The notes under the pieces were generated by a model that saw nothing but the letters and a program-made list of their open reading frames with translations, made no database searches and was not told the origin of the DNA. This document shows positions 43,720-52,050 of a stretch of DNA of 64,000 nt, piece after piece (the stretch's first letter is position 1; every line of letters begins with the position of its first letter). A program made the translations under genes and the position numbers. Source of the DNA: Planctomycetota bacterium (GTDB lineage Bacteria > Planctomycetota > UBA1135 > GCA-002686595); contig DUDB01000017.1 in assembly GCA_012959525.1 (NCBI GenBank), positions 845 through 64,844 on the forward strand. Reading direction: 5' to 3'.

Positions 43720-46218
43720 TCACGGAGTGAAAACTGTCTCGAAGAGGGGGCGGGCCACCAAGGCTCCTGCGCGGTAGGTGGAGCTCCAGCGCCGACCCTG
43801 CCGGTCCAGCTCCGGCCCCAGGGCCGCGGGCGAGCCGCAGCTGATCCAGATCTCCTTGGGGCGGCAGCGGCGCAGGAACGCGTCGAGGTGCGGGGATTCG
43901 GAGCCGTGGTGGGGCAGGAGAACGAGGTCATAGGGGCCTTCAAGGATGCCTGGCTCCAGGAGTCCGGCTAGGCCGTCCTGTTCGGCGTCGCCCGTGAGCA
44001 GCCCGCGCCAGCTGCCCCAGCGTATCTCCAAGCAGCGCGAGCCTTCGTTTCCGGGAACATCCGAACCGCGCAGAAGGAACAGCTCCAGCTGGCCTCGGGT
44101 GGGTAGCTGAACGCGGCCCCGTTTAATGTCGATGGGCTGGCCCTCCCAACCCGGCGTGCCCTCCAGGGCCCCGGCGGCCACCCGGGGCGGCCAGCGCTCA
44201 AGGATCCAGGGCAGGGCCGAGGAGTGGTCCCGGTCGCGGTGACTGACCACCACGGACAGGTCGCGGGTCTGCCAACGGCGCAGCTGCTCACCCACGCACG
44301 TGGCGACGCCCACCCGGTCCTTGGAGCCCGCATCGAAGAGCCACACGTCCTCGCCGGGCACCCGCAACAGGGCGGCTGTGCCATGCCCCACGTCGAGCAC
44401 GACCAGCTCCGCCCCGGTGTCCGGGCCGGCTTGCGAGGGCCGCACAAGAAATCCACCGAGCACCAAGGCGAGCCCCAGGACCAGCCCCTTCCGCCTTCCT
44501 CCCCTTCGGAACCTCGTCATCCCCAGGAACGCGAGGCCCGTGAGCAGCACGATGCACGGCCAGGGACGCTCGGGCAGAGGCCAGGGAGTGGCGGGCAGTT
44601 GATCGCACGCCTCGAGCAGGGCGATCAGCGCCCGCCCCGGAAGATGGACGACCTCCAGGGGCAGGATTCCCGGTGCGCAGGCGTGCAGCCAACCGGTGGC
44701 CAGGAGTCCCATCAAGGGCAGCATGGCCAGGGGGGTGGCCACGATTCCCACCGGGGCGATCTGTCCGAAGTGCGCCCAGATCACGGGCAGGGTCGCCACC
44801 ACGGCCAGCATGGAACTTGCCACACCCAACCAGATTCCATCCAGTACGCGTTGGGCCGGGATGCACCACCAGGGAGAGCGGGCGCGCCCAAGAGTATCGG
44901 TGTCTTTCACTCGCACGGGACAGGTTGCGCCGAGGGCGGGGAGCCCAATGATCAAGGCCAGGGTTGCCAGATAGGACAGCTGCAGTCCCAGGTGAGCGAT
45001 GGACTGGGGCGAGATCAGGAGTTCCAGACACAAGGCCAACCCCCAGAGGGAAAGGCCATCCACGCGGCGACCGCGGTGTTGCACCTCGCCGGGGGCAGCC
45101 GCCGCGGGAAGACACGTGGCCACCGCCGCGAGGGCCAGGGCGATAGCGGCACGCCAGATGGGGGCTCCACCACCAGCCAGGGGGACCAGGGCCAGCAGCA
45201 GCAGGGCGCGCAGGGGATCGGGCCCCAGCCACGGTTGCGGCCGGCGCTGGTGTTCGCCGGCACGTCCGGTTATCTGTGCCAGAGCCCGAGCCAAAGCCCG
45301 AGCCAGCCAGTCGCCCAATGGCCAGATGATCCACCAGGCTAGGAGGCTCACGTGCAGCCCGGAGAGAGCCAGCAGGTGGCGCGTGCCGGTGCGCGTGAAC
45401 AGATCCCGCGTGGAGGCGGAGAGCCCGCTGCGCTCACCTACGATCAAAGCCGGCAGCAGACCGCGAGCGGAGTCCGCGGGATCGAGGCTGTCCTCCGTCG
45501 CGAGGAGCCGCACGAGAATGCTCTGGCGCAGGAGAGCGAGCGAGGCGGAACCGGGGAGCTCGATCTTGGGGACCGCAGGTGCCGTGCGTGCCAGCTCGTC
45601 CACCCTTAGGGCTACGCTGACGATTGGCGCTTCGGTGCCGGGCAAGGCGGCGCCCCGCAAGGCCGACCCCGGTCCGAGCAGGCGTACGCGCTCACCGCTC
45701 GACACGGAATTCAGCAGGCACTCCAAGCGGTCCCCGGGGTGGCCCAGGTTGCCACGCTGGGACTGCCCCGGGAGAGGGCGCACTCGGTCGCTGGACACCC
45801 AGCGTCCGCTCGCCCCGACTCCTTTTTTGTTGCGTGCTGTGGTCGGAGTGAAAGGATTTGAACCTTCGACCCCCTGCTCCCAAAGCAGGTGCGCTACCAG
45901 GCTGCGCCACACTCCGGTGGTAGGACAGGACAGACCTGAGCTACCGACCCGTGCCTTATAAGCGCTCGGCGCCTCTGAGGGAAGGGCGTGCAGCAGACCA
46001 CAGCGCAAGCCGGCGCACAAACCGAGGAGCAATAGCCAGCCCGGCCCGAGGCTGCCCCGCGGGGCACGGTATGCGTGGGCGGCCCCCAGCGAGAGCGCCA
46101 GGAGGCTGGCGACCCGGATGCCGGGGGAGGCCGTCCAACCAGCCACCGACCCCGATGCCAAGGCGAGAGCGGCCTGGAAGAAGGGTCGCCCCGGTGGAGT
46201 ATGTTTGATCGCCGTCAC
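43720..46218 (-). CDS. comEC: ComEC/Rec2 DNA-uptake channel, frame containing a tRNA gene
   Basis: An inner-membrane channel that takes up single-stranded DNA during natural transformation. The GTG at 46218 gives 832 residues. An N-terminal pair of membrane segments (about 12-80, 'QAALALASGSVAGW', 'GWLLLLGLCAGLRCGLLHAL') is followed by an OB-like region, the competence domain ('TGTRHLLALSGLHVSLLAWW', about residues 250-480), and a C-terminal metallo-beta-lactamase-like domain ('LDVGHGTAALLRV', 'VVSHRDRDHSSALPWIL', 'LLPHHGSESPHLDAFLRRCR'). Residues of about 101-127 are the in-frame translation of a complete tRNA-Pro gene on the same strand. A GTG at 45798, after the tRNA, is an alternative start giving 692 residues. 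The extension of the frame above 46218 only shadows coaD. Confidence 0.85.
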   Translation of the reverse strand: MTAIKHTPPGRPFFQAALALASGSVAGWTASPGIRVASLLALSLGAAHAYRAPRGSLGPGWLLLLGLCAGLRCGLLHALPSEAPSAYKARVGSSGLSCPTTGVWRSLVAHLLWEQGVEGSNPFTPTTARNKKGVGASGRWVSSDRVRPLPGQSQRGNLGHPGDRLECLLNSVSSGERVRLLGPGSALRGAALPGTEAPIVSVALRVDELARTAPAVPKIELPGSASLALLRQSILVRLLATEDSLDPADSARGLLPALIVGERSGLSASTRDLFTRTGTRHLLALSGLHVSLLAWWIIWPLGDWLARALARALAQITGRAGEHQRRPQPWLGPDPLRALLLLALVPLAGGGAPIWRAAIALALAAVATCLPAAAAPGEVQHRGRRVDGLSLWGLALCLELLISPQSIAHLGLQLSYLATLALIIGLPALGATCPVRVKDTDTLGRARSPWWCIPAQRVLDGIWLGVASSMLAVVATLPVIWAHFGQIAPVGIVATPLAMLPLMGLLATGWLHACAPGILPLEVVHLPGRALIALLEACDQLPATPWPLPERPWPCIVLLTGLAFLGMTRFRRGGRRKGLVLGLALVLGGFLVRPSQAGPDTGAELVVLDVGHGTAALLRVPGEDVWLFDAGSKDRVGVATCVGEQLRRWQTRDLSVVVSHRDRDHSSALPWILERWPPRVAAGALEGTPGWEGQPIDIKRGRVQLPTRGQLELFLLRGSDVPGNEGSRCLEIRWGSWRGLLTGDAEQDGLAGLLEPGILEGPYDLVLLPHHGSESPHLDAFLRRCRPKEIWISCGSPAALGPELDRQGRRWSSTYRAGALVARPLFETVFTP
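45840..45916 (-). tRNA. tRNA-Pro (anticodon TGG), inside the comEC frame
   Basis: A 77-base tRNA with all four arms. The acceptor stem CGGAGTG pairs CACTCCG, the D stem is GCGC/GCGC around AGCCTGGTA, and the anticodon stem CCTGC/GCAGG encloses loop TTTGGGA (anticodon TGG). The T arm is GAAGG/CCTTT with TTCAAAT (one G-T pair), and CCA is encoded at the 3' end. All invariant positions I can check are intact, so it should be functional. It reads the same way as comEC and lies within that open frame. No T run follows it. Confidence 0.97.
45955..45983 (-). promoter_or_regulatory. Candidate promoter of tRNA-Pro within the comEC N-terminal coding region
   Basis: Read on the minus strand, a TATAAG hexamer (45955-45960, five of six to consensus) lies 17 bases downstream of a weak TTCCCT (45978-45983). 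The start point would be about 30 bases before the mature tRNA 5' end. This A/T-rich patch, encoding Tyr-Lys in the comEC frame, is unusual in an otherwise GC-rich stretch. Confidence 0.4.
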
Positions 46219-46302
46219 GCCCAACAGACGATGGAGGGGGTGCTGGGGTGACAGGTCTGGGCCCCGTGTCTTCTTCTCGGGCACTGGGCTAGGATGGACC
46301 TC

Positions 46303-46803
46303 ATGAGTTCTCCGTCCGCAGTCTTCCCCGGCACCTTTGACCCCTTCACCCTGGGGCACCTGGACCTGGTGCGCCGCGCTCGCGACCTGTTCCCGGACCT
46401 CATCGTCGCCGTGGCGCAGCACCCCACCAAGGACGAGATGTTCAGCGTCCCCGAGCGCGTGGCTCTGATCGAGGAGAGCCTGGCCGGCATGGGCGGTGTG
46501 CGTGTGACCACCTTTGAGGGGCTCGTGGTCGAGGGCTGCCGCAACCTCGGGGCCTCGGTGCTCCTGCGTGGCCTGCGCGGCTCGGGCGATCTGGAATACG
46601 AGCGGCCCATGGCCCTCAGCAACCGTGCCATGGCCCCCGAAGTGGAGACGGTCTTCCTCCTGCCCTCCTCCGAGACCGCCCACATCAGCAGTACCCTGGT
46701 GCGGCAGATCGCCCGCCTGGGCGGAGATGCATCGGCCTTTGTCCCCGGGCCCGTCCTGAACGCCCTCCAACACCGCTTCCCTGAATCCAAGAGCCATGAC
46801 TGA
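46303..46803 (+). CDS. coaD: Phosphopantetheine adenylyltransferase
   Basis: Catalyses the penultimate step of coenzyme A synthesis: pantetheine 4'-phosphate plus ATP to dephospho-CoA. I chose ATG at 46303 since AGGA sits eight bases upstream and the family begins shortly before 'AVFPGTFDPFTLGHLDLVRR'; an ATG at 46294 is possible. At 166 residues it has family length. Visible motifs are the HxGH-type 'TLGH' nucleotide site, 'VEGCRNLGASVLLRGLRG', 'SGDLEYERPMALSNR' and the 'SSTLVRQIARLGG' ISSTxxR motif. The start lies 84 bases from the divergent comEC start. Its stop overlaps ridA by eight bases. Confidence 0.95.
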   Translation: MSSPSAVFPGTFDPFTLGHLDLVRRARDLFPDLIVAVAQHPTKDEMFSVPERVALIEESLAGMGGVRVTTFEGLVVEGCRNLGASVLLRGLRGSGDLEYERPMALSNRAMAPEVETVFLLPSSETAHISSTLVRQIARLGGDASAFVPGPVLNALQHRFPESKSHD

Positions 46804-47200
46804 CCCCGGTGGGGGACGGCGCCCCGTCCAAACCGATTCCGCTCCGGCAGCCATCGGCGCCTACTCCCAGGCCATCATCGCCGGCGACCTCGTGCACTGC
46901 TCGGGGCAGGTGGCGCTGGATCCCGTGAGCGCAGAGATGGTGGGGGAGACCGCCGTGGAGCAGGCCGAGCAGGTGCTGGCCAACCTGAGGGCGGTGCTCG
47001 AAGCGGCCGGCGCGTCCATGGGTCAGGTCCTGAAGTGCAACGTGTACTTGACCAACCTCGACGACTTCGCGGCCGTCAACGAGGTGTACGCCCGTGCCTT
47101 CGAGGGTGGAGTTCCCCCGGCTCGAGCCTGTGTGGAAGTCTCACGCCTGCCCAAGGGTGCGCTTGTCGAAATGGACTGCGTAGCCACCCTAGAGCCTTGA
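46796..47200 (+). CDS. ridA: RidA-family reactive intermediate deaminase
   Basis: A 134-residue trimeric protein that hydrolyses reactive enamines and imines such as 2-aminoacrylate. The family pattern is present: 'PAAIGAYSQAIIAGDLVHCS', 'GQVALDP', 'EQAEQVLANLRAVLEAAGAS', 'KCNVYLTNLDDFAAVNEVYA', the substrate arginine in 'PPARACVEVSRLPKGALVEM' and the C-terminal 'IEMDCVA'-type strand (here 'VEMDCVATLEP'). It overlaps coaD by eight bases and its stop overlaps the next gene's TTG, so three unrelated functions are translationally coupled. Confidence 0.93.
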   Translation: MTDPGGGRRPVQTDSAPAAIGAYSQAIIAGDLVHCSGQVALDPVSAEMVGETAVEQAEQVLANLRAVLEAAGASMGQVLKCNVYLTNLDDFAAVNEVYARAFEGGVPPARACVEVSRLPKGALVEMDCVATLEP

Positions 47201-49215
47201 TCTGCTCATCCTCGTCCAGCGCACTATCTGTCTATGGGGCCGTCGCCCTGCTGGTGGCTTGTGGCGGGGCCGATCCATCCCCCGTTGGCGCGGACGGGGC
47301 GGCCTCCACCAGTCTTGCCTCTACGCTGGGCACCCTGCACCCCCTGGCATTTGACTTGCAGACCCCGTTCGTGGGGGAGGCGATCGCTACCCGAGCGCCC
47401 CGTCGCGTGGGGGACTACGGTGCCTTCGACGTCCTGGCCACGGACATGGACCTCGATGGGGACACCGACGTGCTCATCAACTGGCACCTGGGCGATCTGG
47501 AGTTGTTCGAGAACAACCCGCCAGCTCTGAACGTCGTGAACGCGCCAAATGCGGACCGCTCGGGCCTGACGTTGCAGCCTGGGGTGGCTTCCATGGGGGC
47601 GCCGTGGGAGGCGGACCTCGTCGAGAGGGCGTCCTCTCTGGGGCCGGGGGTGCACGTGTGGTGCGAGGGACGTATGAGCTGGTCGCTGTACCTGGTGGCT
47701 CCCGAGGACGGCGAGCCCATACGGCTTGAGGTCACGTGCAATGAGGAGATCAAGGCCGAGGGGCTGCTCAAGGGCGAGTCCCTGGCCGAGGACAGGGAGC
47801 ACCTGTCCCTTCGCATGCGGGCGAATGACCCACCGCGGCGACTGAAACTGTCCCACGACTACCCCAGCGCCGGAATGAAGATCGAGCAGCGCGCTTCTCT
47901 CGGTCCAGCCCTGCCCTACTGGGTGGGACCCGAGTCCACCGCCTTTCCGGGTCCGACCTTGGAGCTGCGCAAGAGTGATCCCCATGGGATGGCCTGGGTA
48001 CAGATGTTCGGGTCGGCCGAACCGGATCTGGTGGTGGGGCGCGGGGGCAACCGCGGCACCCTCGCGAAGCCGGACAGTCCCAAGTCGAATCGGGTCTTCA
48101 CTTTCAGCGGCGATGGCACCCGGTACACGCAGATGGATACGGCGAAGTTGCCCATGGACTTCGCGCGTAGCCGCGGACTGGAGTGGGTGGACGTCGACAA
48201 CGACGGCCGCCTGGAGCTGTCGCTGTCCAACAAGTACTCGCCCAATGGCCTGTGGGTGGCCAGCGGTGATCTGGCTGAGGAGGGCGGGCATTTTGAGAAT
48301 CGCGCGCGTCGGCGCGCTCTCAGCACGTGGGAAGGCCAGGCCTCCGCGTGGTTCGATCTGGACGGGGATGGCTGGCAGGATCAGGTTGTCATCGTGCGCA
48401 AGCAGTTGATCCTCCTGCGCAACCCCGGAACCGGCCGCTTCACGTCGGAGCCCGCCGGGCCTCTGGGGTTGAAGTTGCCTGGGGCCTACAAGCTGCGCCA
48501 GGAGGGATTCGACAAGACGACCCTGAACGTCTTCGACGTGGACGCCGATGGCGAACTTGACCTGTGGGTGAGCAGCATCGGTGAGAGGAGGTTCCACCGC
48601 GTGTTTCTGCGACGCGGAGAGCTGTTCGAGGATGCCACGAACCGGCTCGGGCTGGTGGAGTTGATGGGTACGGAAGCCGTCGTGCCGGTGGACGTGGACA
48701 ATGACGGGTTCGTGGACGTGGTGGCCTTGGGCCGCAAGCCCCAGGTCCTTCGCAATCGCGGCGGGCAGCGCTTCGATCCTGTCTCCCTGACCGATCTGCT
48801 GCCCACTCTGCCCGCAGGCATTGAACCCAAGGACCAGGTCAACGGGGCCACTGCCGCGGACGTGGATGGTGATGGACGCAGCGACCTGATTCTCGTGGCC
48901 CAGGAGCGCTACGTGGCTTTCAACCGTAGCGAGCATGGCAACCACTGCTTGCTGGTTCACCTGACACAGGTGGGGGAAGAGGGCGCCTTCGAGCCCATCG
49001 GGACGCTCGTGCGCGTCACCCGCGACGATGGATTCGTCCGTGTGGCGCGCTACGGATCGGAGCGGCGCTCCTTCGTTTCTCAGACCCTCGGACCCCTGCG
49101 CTTCGGTATCGCAGCCGGAACAAGGGTCACCGCCGTGGAGGTGCGCTGGCCCGGAGAGAGTGAATGGAAACCCGCGGATTTGCCCGAGGGTTGGGTGCTG
49201 CGCCTACAACGCTGA
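47197..49215 (+). CDS. FG-GAP/VCBS-repeat lipoprotein with ASPIC/UnbV C-terminus
   Basis: I chose the TTG at 47197, which overlaps the ridA stop (TTGA); no ATG or GTG lies suitably placed. The 672-residue product has a hydrophobic stretch ending in the lipobox 'LLVACGG'. It then has at least six calcium-binding FG-GAP units: 'DMDLDGDTDVLI', 'DVDNDGRLELSL', 'DLDGDGWQDQVV', 'DVDADGELDLWV', 'DVDNDGFVDVVA', 'DVDGDGRSDLIL', together forming a beta-propeller. The C-terminal 'GTLVRVTRDDGFVRVARYGS' and 'VTAVEVRWPGESEWKPADLP' make an ASPIC/UnbV domain. Such proteins are abundant in Planctomycetota and Acidobacteriota; ligands are unknown. The signal peptide lacks the usual basic residues, so the exact start is uncertain. 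Confidence 0.82.
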   Translation: MICSSSSSALSVYGAVALLVACGGADPSPVGADGAASTSLASTLGTLHPLAFDLQTPFVGEAIATRAPRRVGDYGAFDVLATDMDLDGDTDVLINWHLGDLELFENNPPALNVVNAPNADRSGLTLQPGVASMGAPWEADLVERASSLGPGVHVWCEGRMSWSLYLVAPEDGEPIRLEVTCNEEIKAEGLLKGESLAEDREHLSLRMRANDPPRRLKLSHDYPSAGMKIEQRASLGPALPYWVGPESTAFPGPTLELRKSDPHGMAWVQMFGSAEPDLVVGRGGNRGTLAKPDSPKSNRVFTFSGDGTRYTQMDTAKLPMDFARSRGLEWVDVDNDGRLELSLSNKYSPNGLWVASGDLAEEGGHFENRARRRALSTWEGQASAWFDLDGDGWQDQVVIVRKQLILLRNPGTGRFTSEPAGPLGLKLPGAYKLRQEGFDKTTLNVFDVDADGELDLWVSSIGERRFHRVFLRRGELFEDATNRLGLVELMGTEAVVPVDVDNDGFVDVVALGRKPQVLRNRGGQRFDPVSLTDLLPTLPAGIEPKDQVNGATAADVDGDGRSDLILVAQERYVAFNRSEHGNHCLLVHLTQVGEEGAFEPIGTLVRVTRDDGFVRVARYGSERRSFVSQTLGPLRFGIAAGTRVTAVEVRWPGESEWKPADLPEGWVLRLQR

Positions 49216-49428
49216 TCTGTGCCGCTTGGGGAGGGTTTTGGGTTCGTTGCATTGCAGGGTCCTAGGTCTGCATTGAGCGCCGATCATTGCTGAATCCTAG
49301 GTTCCCTTTGGAAAGCAATGCGTGGACCGGCGCATCGCATTCCTTATGATCCTCAATGTCCAGAGCGTTAGCCGTCATTACGAAGACGCATTGGCGAACG
49401 CCACGCCGGAACGCTCGAACCTCCAACA

Positions 49429-51984
49429 ATGTCGACCGCACACATCAACTATAGGAAGGGTGGGAAGAACCCCGGGGCGGTGCTCTGGATCCTCGGATCC
49501 TTGGTGCTGCTCTTGGCTGTCGGGTCGCCGGTCTGTCCCGCGAGTGTCTTCGGTATCCACGCCGACCGGCAGCAACACCTTTCGAACGCTGAGTTCCGGG
49601 CGGGACTGTCGGGTTGGAGCACCTACGGTACCGGGGCCAACTTTGAAGCCGGCAAGGCCCCGGATGGCCGGGCATCTGCCGTGGTCCAATCACGCGCTGC
49701 GACGCAATCGTCGGGGATCTCCCAGCGATTCAGCGTAGGCCGTCCGGGGGATACGTTTGCCGAGCTGCCCCAGCCTGGTCAACCCGGGCAAGCCCTTGAG
49801 GGCATGGTGCGCGTCTGGCTCAGCGCTCACGTGGGCGCGGGTGAGGTGCGCGTCCTGCTCAAGAGTCATGGACCCGGTGGGGCCCTGGTCATTGCCAAGG
49901 ACATCCTCCCCACGGCCCAGGCGGCCAAGGGTCGCTGGATCACCCTAAGGTCGCGCCCCCTGGGCAGCAGCGATGGGCGCTTGCAATGGGACAGTGATGA
50001 GGTGGAGCTGGCCGTCGAGGTGGCTGCTCCGGGTCGCGTGTGGGTGGATGGCGCCCTGTGTGGGGCGCGCTACTCGGCGTCCTTCGCCCTCGGGAACGGG
50101 AGCTTTGAACAACGCGGCTCCGTGCCTGTGGCTTGGGATACGCAGGGGACCGTTGCGACACAGGGAGCCGTACCCGGGACGGCGCCCTACTATGGAGACA
50201 AGCTGCTCATGCTGGAGGGGGTGAGCGCGGTGAGCCAGTCCATCGCCCTTGGCCTTCGACCGGACGCACCGGCTTTCGGAGATCGCCCCGAGGCCGGGGT
50301 GTGGATCCAGGCTCTGGGAGATCTACCCTTGCCTTCCGTGCCGGACCCGGACACCTGGATCGAGCTCGTACTCCGGGGGCAGTCACTGGGCTCGGGCGTT
50401 CAGGAGCTGGCACGAGTGCGCCACTACCCCGTGGCCAGTCAGGCCGGGCGTTGGATCTATCTGGAGACCCAGTCTCTCCAGCCTCTGCTCTCCCACGCCA
50501 ACCTCGACTGGAGCGTGACCAAGAACTTCCCGGGCAAGATGGCCCTGGACTTTGCTCAGGTGGGTCAGAACCTGGCGGTGGACGGCAATCCACGTCGCCT
50601 GGCCACTGCGGGCTACGTGGCCTGGTTCCGCTCACCGCTCTCTGACCTGAGTACGGCCACGCCTACGGACCCGCGCGCCATCTGGGGCAACTGGGCCTGG
50701 ACCGCGCCACCCTACGGCGATCCGGGCAACAACACCCTGGCCCACAATCCCGACTGCGCCACCAGTCCGGCCTGCTTCCGCACAACAGGACGCCGGGACG
50801 GTGCCGTGGGAATCATGGACGGTCCGGGATTCCTGCCCCTCGCCGGCGCCTACGACTCCCGCGACGCGGACGTGGTTCAGTTGCACGTGGACCAGGCGCG
50901 GGCCATCGGGCTGCACTCATTCGTCTTCGACTGGATGGGGGAGGCTCTGAATCAGCAGGCCGCCCTGCCGGGCGAGGAGAGCCCCAACGCCGGGGCCCTC
51001 GAGGCGCTCTTCACCGCGGCCGAAGCGGAAGACGGTGACTTCAAGCTGGGCCTCATGATGGAGCCTAAGGTGCACATGCTGGGCTGGGTCCAGGGTCAGC
51101 CGACCTTCGAAGACCGCAAGCAGGGCATCGCCGCAGACCTGATCTGGTATCTGAATCGCTACGGCCCGCGGCGCGCCCTCTGGAGGCGCGAGGGCCGGCC
51201 CGTGGTCTTCATCTTTGAGCCGGGGATTTGCATGCCTGGTGGGCCGTGCATGCAGGACTCCGACTGGCAAGACATTGCGGCCTGGGTCACGGGCGCCACG
51301 GGCGAGGTACCCGAGTTCATCGCAGGGCAGCCGCCAGCGGCCTCTTCCCAGTCTTTCGCCGGCGCCTTGCGCTGGCGGCTCGTGGGACCTGAGGTCCTGC
51401 GCTTTCAGAGCTACGCGAACTTCCTGGCTGGAATCGAGCAGGCGGTCGGTGTGGCGGAGGTCGAGGACTTTGCTCGATCAGTCGACCGCGAGGCGACGGA
51501 CTGGGCAGCCCTGGATCCCGCGCGGTTCTCTGTGGCCATGGCTTGGCCCGGCTTTGACGACAGCGGTGTGGCCGGGTGGGGGTCGCCCAATGGGCTGGGC
51601 TCCGACGGGCTGCCATTAGGCGTGAGGGTGAACGTCTCCGGTGGGTGGGGCCTTAGCGGAGGAGGATTCCTCGCCGCCACGGGCCGAGCCATCGAACACA
51701 GCGAGTCCGACTGGTTGCACCTGGCCACCTGGAATGACTGGAATGAGAGTACGGCTCTGGAGGCCTCCTACTCGCCCGCCTATGCGGATGCCGTGCGCTT
51801 GGGCGTTCCGGCGCCCGCCGCGGCCCAGAGGGATGCATTCTCCCGTCTGCGCAGAACCCGCGCCGTCGTGAGGAGCTGGCTGCGCACCGGGGCGTGGAGT
51901 CCCGAGCAGGGCGACGCGCTAGAGGCCGTCACCCGCACCTATCTGGCGCGGACCTTCGCCGGTACCGCCGTGGCTTACGATTGA
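49429..51984 (+). CDS. Secreted GH99/GH71-like glycosidase with two N-terminal binding modules
   Basis: An 851-residue exported protein with a signal-anchor or signal peptide ('GAVLWILGSLVLLLAVGSP'). Residues of about 45-215 and 215-400 are two beta-sandwich modules ('LSNAEFRAGLSGWSTYGTGA'; 'ALGNGSFEQRGSVPVAWDTQ') of the carbohydrate-binding CBM type. The catalytic TIM-barrel region follows: 'YDSRDADVVQLHVDQARAIG' then 'LHSFVFDWMG', 'FKLGLMMEPKV', 'VVFIFEPGI', and the closing 'WLHLATWNDWNESTALEASY'. The last segment and the 'YDSRDADVV' start match the pattern of GH99-like (endo-alpha-mannosidase) and GH71-like enzymes. Catalytic residues could not be placed with certainty. It converges on a GT4 glycosyltransferase after 66 bases. 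About 210 bases upstream hold only repeated 8-mers (TCCTAGGT twice). Confidence 0.65.
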   Translation: MSTAHINYRKGGKNPGAVLWILGSLVLLLAVGSPVCPASVFGIHADRQQHLSNAEFRAGLSGWSTYGTGANFEAGKAPDGRASAVVQSRAATQSSGISQRFSVGRPGDTFAELPQPGQPGQALEGMVRVWLSAHVGAGEVRVLLKSHGPGGALVIAKDILPTAQAAKGRWITLRSRPLGSSDGRLQWDSDEVELAVEVAAPGRVWVDGALCGARYSASFALGNGSFEQRGSVPVAWDTQGTVATQGAVPGTAPYYGDKLLMLEGVSAVSQSIALGLRPDAPAFGDRPEAGVWIQALGDLPLPSVPDPDTWIELVLRGQSLGSGVQELARVRHYPVASQAGRWIYLETQSLQPLLSHANLDWSVTKNFPGKMALDFAQVGQNLAVDGNPRRLATAGYVAWFRSPLSDLSTATPTDPRAIWGNWAWTAPPYGDPGNNTLAHNPDCATSPACFRTTGRRDGAVGIMDGPGFLPLAGAYDSRDADVVQLHVDQARAIGLHSFVFDWMGEALNQQAALPGEESPNAGALEALFTAAEAEDGDFKLGLMMEPKVHMLGWVQGQPTFEDRKQGIAADLIWYLNRYGPRRALWRREGRPVVFIFEPGICMPGGPCMQDSDWQDIAAWVTGATGEVPEFIAGQPPAASSQSFAGALRWRLVGPEVLRFQSYANFLAGIEQAVGVAEVEDFARSVDREATDWAALDPARFSVAMAWPGFDDSGVAGWGSPNGLGSDGLPLGVRVNVSGGWGLSGGGFLAATGRAIEHSESDWLHLATWNDWNESTALEASYSPAYADAVRLGVPAPAAAQRDAFSRLRRTRAVVRSWLRTGAWSPEQGDALEAVTRTYLARTFAGTAVAYD

Positions 51985-52050
51985 AACCGGATCGGCGGCA
52001 CCCTGCTGCCGACGCCTTGAGTTCAGGGAGCCCTTTGGGCGACCCTTGGC

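Noticed and set aside
45692..45910. Small minus-strand open frame beginning 'MAQPGSAPALGAGG'
   Set aside because: This is the familiar spurious translation of a tRNA-Pro gene, in a different frame from comEC.
45840..45916. tRNA-Pro as an integration (att) site of a mobile element
   Set aside because: No integrase, direct repeat of the tRNA 3' end or foreign-looking island lies nearby in the window.
46219..46854. Upstream extension of the comEC frame across the coaD gene
   Set aside because: Residues above 46218 are the antisense shadow of coaD and show no membrane or family pattern; GTG 46218 fits a ComEC N-terminus.
47224..48960. Long antisense open frame opposite the FG-GAP lipoprotein
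   Set aside because: High GC produces long antisense frames; it has no family motifs, while the plus strand has clear repeats and an ASPIC domain.
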